Origin: Odontocerum albicorne
Lineage: Eukaryota > Arthropoda > Insecta > Trichoptera > Odontoceridae
Length of the DNA: 64,000 bases
Direction of reading: 5' to 3'
Assembly (NCBI GenBank): GCA_949825065.1
Contig: OX463859.1
Location: forward strand, 20,244,699-20,308,698
Both the position numbers and the translations under genes were made by a program. Positions 55,551-64,000 of the stretch are shown here, one piece after another. The first letter of the stretch is position 1. Each line of letters begins with the position of its first letter. The notes below the pieces were generated by a model. That model ran no database searches. It was not told where the DNA came from and saw only the letters and a list, made by a program, of their open reading frames with translations.

Positions 55551-55815
55551 AGTTTGTTTAGCCCTGTTTAATATATCTCCAGAAATATATGTAAACATTA
55601 AAAAAAAGTTTGTTTAGCCCTATTTAATATATCTCCAGCAATATATGTAAACATTAAAAAAAAGTTTGTTTAGCCCTATTTAATATATCTCCAGAAATAT
55701 ATGTAAACATTAAAAAAAAGTTTGTTTAGCCCTATTTAATATATCTCCAGAAATATATGTAAACATTAAAAAAAAGTTTGTTAAGCCCTATTTAATATAT
55801 CTCCAGAAATATAGT
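55551..55815 (+). repeat. 56-bp tandem repeat, 5 copies, after the Gr stop
   Basis: AGTTTGTTTAGCCCT is repeated at 55551, 55607 and so on every 56 bp, with AATATATCTCCAGAAATATA in each unit. The array starts 3 bases after the stop codon, so it forms the beginning of the 3' untranslated region. Copies differ by only a few bases. Confidence 0.95.
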
Positions 55816-55919
55816 ACATACATTACATAATTACCAGAAGTGCTCAATTAGTCGAATGGAATCTACCAATCGATAGCGGTATGCTTTTAAGTAGATATTT
55901 ACTTTTTCTTTATCTACCA

Positions 55920-55990
55920 ACTGAAAAAAGTACTAAAATCTATCAGTCGGTAAGGAATCCTTACCGACTGATAGATTTTAGTTCTTCAGT
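55920..55990. repeat. Hairpin with perfect 25-bp arms
   Basis: ACTAAAATCTATCAGTCGGT AAGGA at 55932-55956 is the exact reverse complement of 55958-55982, with one base between. Outside it ACTGAA (55920) and TTCAGT (55985) extend the pairing imperfectly. Confidence 0.95.
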
Positions 55991-56084
55991 GTTTAGGTGA
56001 TCAGCATTTAAGATTGTCTCTTTCATTATATAATTTCAACTTTGAAAAATTGGCCAAATCTCAACAATATCAAAGATCTCTTTA

Positions 56085-56230
56085 AGATTACTTTTACTTA
56101 TCTCTTCATAGTCCTATCTCTCATGTCTGAAGATGGCGGCAGGCATCAATGACCCTTTTAATGATCTCCTTTCATCTGGATCTGTCCCGGGTAGATTGGA
56201 AAGCATCCGATATTGAAGATCGCCCTACTT
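56085..56230 (-). mobile_element. Possible LINE C-terminal scrap (minus)
   Basis: The minus frame reads SDAFQSTRDRSR, stop, KEIIKRVIDACRHLQT. The A(x)DRxxWRxII pattern closes many LINE ORF2 proteins. Weak on its own. Confidence 0.35.
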
Positions 56231-56239
56231 TACTCATCA

Positions 56240-57125
56240 GTCTAAAGCTTTAGCACACATTCATTCTTAATAATTATATTTCTTATTTTGTCGTTCATCG
56301 ACATACCACATATTTTTCTTAGTGCACATATCCCCTGTAAGATAAATTCAAAAGCTTAACTTACTGGGGGTCACGACGTATTTCAGGCAACAAACCTGGA
56401 TCCATATAATTTGAGTGTTCACTTGAAATTGCATTTGTTTCAGTCTGACTTGTTTTTTTTTGATATTATGTATTAATTATATTCACTTGACATGTAAATA
56501 AATAAAAATACTCATTTGAAAAATTTCTAATCCACTTTTGATTTATTTTAACACACTTCTCCATATACCAAATCCCTCACCTCAAAAAATTATTTTAAAA
56601 AAAAGCTCAGCAGTTAGATAATATTTTTGGAAGCTTGTGGGTTCAGTTTCTAGTTACAGAAATATTTAATTTCATCGACTTTTCATTTTATCAAATTCAT
56701 AGTTCGACCTTAACACTAAATACTAAGTCTTTACTTATTTTTTAACGGAATGAATTAGCATTTCAAGTTAATTTTCATACGAATTTGTCGTAGCTTTCTT
56801 AAATAAAGGGGTCACATGGTTTCATTACCTCACTTTAAAGATTAGAGCGTATACTCTGAATACAGATCACAAAAGTTTAAAAGTAGAAATTAATATTTAG
56901 GTTTGACTATGAATTCAGATCTGTGTTATCACTTAAAAACTAAATCAAATCTGTGTTATCACTTAAAAACTAAAAAAATTAAATAAATACATATCATACA
57001 ATTAACAATTTTCCAATTCAATTAAGCGTAATTTTTACATTTTATAAACTTTAAATTGCAAATACTTATCAAATAGAAGAAAAAATTAAACCGCACAATA
57101 TTATATAAAATTATTAATTCATATT
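56240..57125. other. AT-rich stretch, no gene recognised
   Basis: A short duplicated word (AATCTGTGTTATCACTTAAA) occurs at about 56920 and 56945. Nothing else. Confidence 0.5.
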
Positions 57126-57129
57126 TCAA

Positions 57130-57300
57130 TGGTCCTGAACTGACTGTCATGTTACATGTTCCTTGTAGGTCAATTCAATAAAATATTTTACTTCAAAATG
57201 AAGTAGTTATGATAAATTATTTTTACAACTGCATAACAAAGATTGCGTAAACAATATGGGCATTGTATGGATTTTCATATAACTTGGACTACTTACAAAT
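57130..57300 (+). mobile_element. LINE-D fragment, decayed
   Basis: Frames give YFNGPELTVMLHVPCRS, then NILLQNEVV, NYFYNC and YGFSYNLDYLQM, aligned to 34963-35262 (YFNCPELT, LHVP, NVLFHSEVV, NYLYNS). Several frame breaks. Confidence 0.65.
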
Positions 57301-57437
57301 GTAAAGTGAAGAAGGTTTCTCACCGGGATGAATTCAATTAATTATATGAGTTTGCTTTGTTTTCGTCTATGGTTCACCTTGTACTGTTTTTTTTTCTATT
57401 GCATAACACTACTCAAATGTCAATGCTGAATTTTATG

Positions 57438-57662
57438 TACAGTACCCGGCGGTAAGTAATACACATCGGGCTTAAGAAAGAGACTGTCGGCCATAATCGT
57501 CTAGCTTAAGCTTTGTAGAGTGTTATCTCTGTCGCGCGCAAATCACGACGGAACACTTGTATGAATGATAGAGACGACGCTCTACAAAGCCGAAGTTAGC
57601 CGATTATGGCCGACAGTCTCTTTCTTTAGCCCGATTTGTATTACTTAACGCCGGGTACTGTA
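57438..57662. mobile_element. Tc1/mariner-type MITE, copy 2 (221 bp plus TA)
   Basis: The left end TACAGTACCCGGCGGTAAGT and the right end ACTTAACGCCGGGTACTGTA are inverted repeats bounded by TA. The first bases CAGT fit Tc1/mariner-type elements. The arms continue CACATCGGGCTTAAGAAAGA, GACTGTCGGCCATAATCG and their complement. The interior is shared with copy 1 (GACGACGCTCTACAAAG) but longer, so copy 1 may be a deletion derivative. Confidence 0.92.
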
Positions 57663-57664
57663 TC

Positions 57665-58210
57665 TTTTTTTTGTATACTCATATTAAAAAGGTTATTTGA
57701 TCCTTGAAGATAAAAATAATATTTAGGATATGTTAAAATTGGGAAAAGAAACAATTTTTTTTTCGAACACATTAACTTTATTTTATAATAATTAACAAAA
57801 AATAATGATTTGATAACAAATATATATATAGAATAGAAATATTTTATTGTTTAGCAAAACATATTGTGATCATTAACATACATTAAGTTTTATTTTTTAA
57901 TTGATATTTTTTGTTTTATTTTTTAATTCATTTTATTTTATTTTTTAATTGATAACTATTTTTAAATCAAGTTTATTTGTTTTTTAATCTTAGAATATGT
58001 AAAGCTTGATAATTTTAGATATCTGGAACTTATTGAATGTAAATTAAATGAAAAATGTTAAATCACATTTTTTTTGCGAAATAGAAAAAAAAACTTTTAT
58101 TACTACATGAAATCAAAATTACAATTTTCGAAGAGTAGACTTGATTATTTTGGCAATTAAGCTTTAAGGTCTCCTAAGTTTGTAGTAGCTACATAATAAG
58201 TTACTTTTAA
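57665..58210. other. AT-rich stretch, no gene recognised
   Basis: Low-complexity TTTTATTTTTTAATTGATA-like words recur at 57890-57990. No coding signal. Confidence 0.5.
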
Positions 58211-58215
58211 TTGGC

Positions 58216-58648
58216 AATCAGTCAGTAAATAGTTACGTGAGTCAGCAGGTAGCTATAACAGGAGTCAGTAAGTAGTTACAATATGAGTCAGTAAATAGTT
58301 ACTACAGGATTCGGTAGGATGTTACAACAGGAGTCAGTAGGTAGTTACATTAGGAATTGGTGGGTAATTACAACAGGAGTATAGGTATATAGTTACAACA
58401 GGATTTAGTACATTAGGAGTCAGTGGGTAGTTATAACAGGGATTAGTAAGTAGTTACAACAGGAGTCAATAGGTAATTACAACAGGAGTCAGTAAGTAAT
58501 TACAACAGGAGTCAGTAGATAATTACAACAGGAGTCAGGAAGTAATTACAACATGAGTCAGTAGGTAGTCACAACACGATTCAGTAAGTAGCTACAACAG
58601 GAGTCAGTAGGTAGTTACAACAGTAGTCAGTAAGTAGTTACAACAATA
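58216..58648. repeat. Degenerate 22-23 bp minisatellite, about 19 copies
   Basis: Units of the form GTAGTTACAACAGGAGTCAG recur throughout with substitutions and small indels. An old array with no long open frame. Confidence 0.9.
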
Positions 58649-58649
58649 A

Positions 58650-59090
58650 GTTAAACTCTCCATTTTATTTCTAAATTTGTGTTTTTCTGTAGTTTACATA
58701 AATTCTTATAGTGTTTTTAAGCAATACAAAACTATATAAAACTTTGCTCAATGGCAGGGACATAATAGACAAATAAGACAGAATAGCTGTAAATTCTTCA
58801 ATTAATAGGGATTTAATAGCTTAAAAAAAAATTTCTCTAAGAATTAATTTACAGTACAAGTAAATACTTTTTCTACACATATTTTGTATCTTTATATTTT
58901 TTTGTGATTTAACAACAAACAGATATCCAAAATTACATACTTTCACCATAGAGTTATAATCGATAGTTTGTATTGTCTATTGTCATTTTGTAAAGCACAC
59001 CTTGTAACTATGATTAAACAGCAAAATAACATAACTCAGAAGAATATAGAGATTGAATGTAGAAATGGAATAAAATAAATATAATAATGA
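58650..59090. other. AT-rich stretch, no gene recognised
   Basis: Nothing supportable was seen. Confidence 0.5.
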
Positions 59091-59094
59091 TTGA

Positions 59095-59365
59095 TTATGA
59101 CAGAATAAGAAATGTAATTATTAAGGATGAATATGAGCTAACTGATATGTTAAGTAGGGTGAAAAATAGCGTTGAAGGGGTTGGACATGTTGAATAGATG
59201 AGTGACGAAAGACTACTGATTAAATTTATAATAAGAGGACTTATTTAGAGAATGACTGGACCAAGGGTATAAAATTTTAAAAGAAGAAAAGGCAAGAAGT
59301 GGAAAAAATTGTTGAGTAGGAAAATTTAGCACTCTATCCTCTCTGTCTTCCCCAGTAGAGAAACG
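59095..59365 (+). mobile_element. LINE-G ORF2 C-terminal fragment
   Basis: The frame reads NVIIKDEYELTDMLSRVKNS, VEGVGHVE, stop, MSDERLL, matching KDECELNADVLSKMKSIVRW in the copy at 60020-60475. The 3' end at about 59350 has a CCCCAGTAGAG-like word. Confidence 0.65.
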
Positions 59366-59639
59366 ATATATTTATATGTACATTTGACTGTTGCCAAAAA
59401 CATGTACAATGAGTAAATAAGCAATCATAATATAAATAGGCCAAAACCCATACGATGGTTGTCCTCAAAGAAAGAATACGAGAATTGAATTTTGAATACA
59501 AGAGAGCGAGAGAGGAATACTTTGAAATTTGAATCTCGGTGGGTCCGTGATAAAAAATTATACTGAACGAATTTTAAATACCTAGCTAACAATTTTTGAA
59601 CCGGTGTAAAAGGGGACGATGTATAAATCATATATATAT

Positions 59640-59694
59640 AAACAAATTCTATATTTATGATGTATATATATTTTCATAAATGTAGAATTTGTTT
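59640..59694. repeat. Hairpin with 21-bp arms
   Basis: AAACAAATTCTATATTTATGA at 59640-59660 pairs with TCATAAATGTAGAATTTGTTT at 59674-59694 with one mismatch and a 13-base AT loop. Confidence 0.85.
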
Positions 59695-60019
59695 TACTTC
59701 CGTAAATATTTCACGGGTTGCAACTAGTTCCTAAAATACTTGTCCATAAACTTTGTCCTAATTTTGAATTTTCAAAATAACTACTGCATGGATTTAACTA
59801 AATTTGACAGTAAATGAAAGTTTAACTATATTTTTGATATATTGAAGTTGTTGTTTTGGCCTGGTCAGGGTCTGAGAGGCAGCAGAAAGGGACATAAACA
59901 ATGCTTATTAAAATTTGTTACAGATAATATGCGTGAATGCACTCTGGTTATATATTATCTGGTCAATTGGACTAATATTCTTTGGGGGATTCAAAAACTA
60001 TCGGGGTAAGCAGAGAGGA

Positions 60020-60475
60020 CAACACACCTAACTTTTTAGCGTAACACATCTTTTACACTCTATATATTCATACATCTTTTCATACAACTCCCATGCCACT
60101 TCTTCTACATCAGTACATTTTCTCATACAGCACCTACGATTTCAGTGACTTTTTACATTTCCTTCTATCAAAATATAATTCACTTGATCCAATCATACTT
60201 TCCTTGGTCTTCCTTTACCACGCCTTTCACTCACATTTGCACTGTATATTTGTTTTGTTAGTCTTTCTTCATCCATTCGTTCTACATGCCCAAACCATCT
60301 CACAATGCTCTTCATCTTACTCAATACATCAGCATTAAGTTCACATTCATCCTTAATTATTATTCCATATTCTATTATACATGCATTCTTCTTGGTACAT
60401 ACATTTCTACACCATTTATTTTGCTTCAATTTTTTTTTCACATCCATATTTCACTTCCAGACATCATATTTCATT
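60020..60475 (-). mobile_element. LINE-G ORF2 C-terminus (minus), best copy
   Basis: The minus frame (60447-60193) reads NACIIEYGIIIKDECELNAD, VLSKMKSIVRWFGHVERMDE and ERLTKQIYSANVSERRGKGR before PRKV and a stop. RWFGHVERMxExRLTKQIYxANV...GKGRPRK is a very common LINE ORF2 C-terminus. The 3' end (complement of 60020-60190) is shared with 15500-15990. 5'-truncated. Confidence 0.8.
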
Positions 60476-60479
60476 ACTC

Positions 60480-63400
60480 CTTCAATTTCTTTCTAAAAAT
60501 TCTTGGCAAAGTCGGATATCTCCGCTAGTAAGTTGTTTACTAAAAGACAACTAACCATTTATTAAAATAAAAAAATAATCCATCTTTACAAACAATCTCT
60601 AATGGTTTTCCTTAATTTATTTACTTAATTGTTAAATGTATTAATAGTTATTATTTTCTTTTTGAATATTTTAGTGATTTTTAACAATGAAACTATTATT
60701 GGGATAAGCCAAATTAAGTGCAAAAAATATCTCTGTGCAAAGTTTTAAATTAAATTACATATATGTATGTATATGAAATCCGGTGTCTTTAGTTATATGG
60801 GATCCCATTTGATGCGATTTGGTTAAAACACAATTTGAATAAAAGTAAGAAACAAAATGATAAAAAAAAGCTATTTGAATTTACTTGTTTGAAAAAAAAT
60901 TGCTATGTAGGCCTTCTTATTGAAATTAAAAAAATTATTTGTTTTAAAATTTTAGGTTGGTTTTTTTTTCATTTACAACCAATCTCACCCTACTAAAATT
61001 CAATAAAACCTTTTTCTAGTAGCGCAATTTTTCCTAGAATCGATTACAGTGAAAGTCCATTAATTAGTAAAACCACAGTTCGTATTTTTCACAATTTTCT
61101 AGGTTCCGAAATCGATTTTTCGTAATAAATTCTACTGTTAATTAAAACAAAATTCAAATAATTATTTATGAATTTTAATTATTTGATTATCCACGCAAAT
61201 CATGAATTCAAGTTACTGCCGGGCCTGGCAGCTGGACCATACGCGCTGGCGAGTAAAATTTCTTGTGCTCCCCTTAGATCCAAATATTTAATATTGAAAT
61301 AAATCATGATTATTGTAAGTTTGAAGTATTCTTTTCATATAAATTATAAGGAGTTTTAAAAGATATTTATAAATTTTACCTTTAATCATTTCACAACTGT
61401 GAGCATTTATTTGTCAAAAACTGTGAATTGTAGATTATTATACCGTAACCAACTGAATAAAAACAAGTGGCATCATTATAATTATATTACATGTGAAAAC
61501 ATAAACAGGTGACTATGTTAAAATCAAATAAACAACAATAGTAAATATTTTTTGTATTTATTTTATTATTCAATAGGAGTATGTTATTATACCTCAATAT
61601 ATCGACAAAACTTTACTTGAATTACATTATTTTTACAGAAAGAAAAAATAACTGATATTTTCAGCGATCGGTAAGTGCTACGCAAATTCAAGTTGTTTTT
61701 TTAATAATCGCATAATTTGATATTTTTTTGTAAAATTTGGTATCCTGAATTTCAAATTAAGGGACTTTTACTATACTATAGTTGTGTAAGCGAGAGATAC
61801 CTGTAATTGAAAATAATACTTAGGTCCTCATTTCTTTAAAAAAACAATAAAGCTTAAAAATATGTTTTATGAGGGCTGGTTGTTAAAAAGCTGGTGGTTC
61901 CCAACATGTCTGGATAGTCAATTCGTATTTAAACATTTTTTATATTAATTTTAAACCATAGATTGTGAAATATTTTTATATCTATTAGCTTGGTAAGTAA
62001 TGTATTAAGTATATACTGTAACACAACAGTGGAATAGGTACTTCTCAAATCACTGACACAAAAGATAAATTGCGCAGTAAACATGCAAATAATTTTTTTT
62101 TTAAATAACAACATAAATTATCTCTCTCTCCCTCTCTCTCTATTAAGTACATTTTGACAATGCTTTTGTAAAGCGAAACAGGTCTATTACTTTAATTTAA
62201 ATTATGGTGTAGGTTTTTTTCACATTTAAGTTTCAAATCATTCTGTAATATAATATTTAAAAAAAATCAAATACAGCTGTAGAATATATGCACTTTTCGG
62301 CATTTTTAAAGTGCAACAAATTTGGCCTTTTTAAATGTACGTATTTCATGTTTTTGTTTTGATAAAAAAGATTTTTTTTAAAATAAGCATTGGTTTTTTT
62401 ACAGAATCTCATTATAACCAAGATCTTCTGTATTAAAAAAATATATATATTTATACACATATTCTAAATATCTTTGGATGTTTCATTATTTTGTGAAGTG
62501 CTTTGAATAATATCAAATATTATTTTATCTTCTTTGGTATTTTTATTTAAATTAATCGATTTCAACCATTATTTTATAAAAGTCAGTAATTTGACTCGAT
62601 TTTAATATTAGCATATATTGAATCTTATATTTATGAGTATTTGAATAAAAATCTCATTTTGGATACTAGTTTTTTTATGTAAAATAATATTTGTATTTTT
62701 TTCATTCAACTTTGTACCCGAGAGCTTTTATAGTAAAAAAATTGTTTTGATATAATTCCGAAAAATAATTATTTAACCTTTTGTGGTCGTCGAATAAACT
62801 ATGTAGCTACAAATCCATGTATTTTATATATTAAGGTGAAAAGTTTTTATCCAATGAAAAACAAATAGGTTTGTTAATATAATAGAAAGAATAGGTGCTG
62901 AAAAGTTAATCACAATCTCTCAGGTACAAAATCAGACCAATTTCTTTACCATGTAAGTCTAATAGTTTCGAATAAAATTAAAACATTCATGAAAAACATT
63001 GTAAATGTATAGGAAAATTAAAGCGTATAATATTATAAATATTGTCACTTTTTGGACTGATATTATCATGAGGTATCTATTATATTTTCTGTAACATGTC
63101 TATTAAATATCTTATACTATTGTGAGAAATTTAAATTTAAAGAAAACCAAATAATATATCATACACATTTAAATATTATGTTATATTTTAAGTTCAGTTT
63201 CTTATTAAGACTCTTAAGTGATCAAATTTATGGATCATTGCTGAATAAAACAAAATTTGTGTGAATAAATCAAATAAGAATATGTTTTCTGATAGGTCTT
63301 AGGGTTGAGATCATTTGAGAATATGTATAAAGAATCTATTACAGTTGAAATAGTAGAAAAGAGAAAAAATAAACACTTGTCAAGTTCACATACGTATTAT

Positions 63401-63640
63401 ACTTATCTATCTAACGAGAAAGAATATAAAAATAATAAAATCCTTTAAAAGATTAACTTGAAATAAATGTACAATCTTTTCACACAACAAATCATTACCT
63501 ATACAAAATTAAGGTTGGTTCAATTTTTTTATCAGAATTTTTATATTTTCTGCAACTTTTTTAAATGTTTTACATAAATTATATGAAGTTAAAAAAGTGT
63601 AAATTTGTCTGATGAATTTGCAAAACATTGAATGTAAGAT
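60480..63640. other. Long AT-rich stretch, no gene recognised
   Basis: About 3.1 kb with no coding, splice or element signal except a small GC-rich patch at 61212-61262 (GCCGGGCCTGGCAGCTGGAC, CATACGCGCTGGCGAG) and a CT-rich microsatellite at 62120-62140. Confidence 0.5.
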
Positions 63641-63649
63641 GAATTGGAA

Positions 63650-64000
63650 TTGCCAAATCAGCTGTTGAAAGTATGACAAAGATATGAACTAACCAGTCTA
63701 TACTCAGAAGAACAAAAATCTGTCTGGGTAAGTCTCTAAGTATTCTCCATAGTATGGAGTATGGTGTGATACTGTATGGACTCGAAACATGGATGACGAG
63801 GAAGAAACAAAGAAATATGATAGATGTCTTTGAGATGTGTTGTGTTGAGACAGTGCTTTGAATCCCATGGGGGACAAAGCACACCAACATCTCTATCCTT
63901 CAAGAATTGGAAATTTAGGAAAGACTTTTGACAACATGCAGAAAAAGAATTCTAACGTACTTTGGGCATGTTGCTAGAAAGAAACATAAAAGTCGAAGCT
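63650..64000 (+). mobile_element. LINE-I ORF2 C-terminal fragment, cut by window edge
   Basis: Frames give a YGVxLYGLETWM-like block at about 63755-63795, then FEMCCVETVL (FEMWCWRRML in intact relatives), NPMGDKAHQHLYPS (IPWTxxRxNxSIL), and LTTCRKRILTYFGHVARKKH at the end. Same family as 27222-27590. The element continues past 64000. Confidence 0.8.

Overview
The window looks like animal, almost certainly insect, nuclear DNA. It is AT-rich and gene-poor, with intron-exon structure, (TAAA)n-tailed non-LTR retrotransposon fragments, tRNA-derived SINEs, foldback MITEs, a Helitron helicase remnant and long minisatellites. The only recognisable host gene is the 3' end of an insect gustatory receptor (Gr) on the + strand at 54042-55548. 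It has three phase-0 exons, and the last encodes the Gr signature TYMIILFQF. I cannot fix the insect order. There is no prokaryotic gene organisation, and most short ORFs are chance frames in AT-rich DNA or pieces of transposons. All family letters used here (LINE-A to -K, SINE S1 to S3, foldback F) are local labels.

Layout. 0-12 kb is mostly featureless AT-rich DNA with scattered LINE ends, a 32-bp repeat and a piggyBac-type MITE with TTAA ends (11215-11541). 12-17 kb is a nest of SINE S1, foldback F and LINE-A copies, including a LINE piece inside an S1 with a 10-bp target-site duplication. 17-23 kb holds reverse transcriptase debris, an RTE-like 3' end, an RTE-like copy with an inverted 5' half (21838-22350), and two unassigned exon-like segments (19436-19627 and 22556-22772). 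24-30 kb is dominated by arrays: a 134-bp satellite, an (AT)n tract and an 87-bp array. 30-43 kb is layered LINE, SINE and foldback debris. 43-49 kb has a LINE beside a Tc1-like MITE, a 42-bp array, and a 53-bp array that extends from the tail of an S1 SINE. 49949-50148 is a 200-N assembly gap. 50-53 kb holds Helitron pieces and a 190-bp duplication. 54-55.8 kb is the Gr 3' end, followed directly by a 56-bp tandem repeat. 56-64 kb is AT-rich with a second Tc1-like MITE, a 23-bp array and further LINE ends. The window edge cuts a LINE at 64 kb.

How the parts relate. No metabolic or defence system is present. The most coherent pattern concerns retroelement 3' ends. SINE S1 ends in the same tail as LINE-E, and SINE S2 ends in the same tail as LINE-A, as expected if each SINE borrows the reverse transcriptase of a partner LINE. 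Two such 3' ends have also become satellites: the S1/LINE-E tail (53-bp array with A-B-C-D higher-order order) and the LINE-B 3' end (134-bp array with partly alternating dimers). All homology statements come from reading the sequence and family knowledge; no search or alignment program was run.
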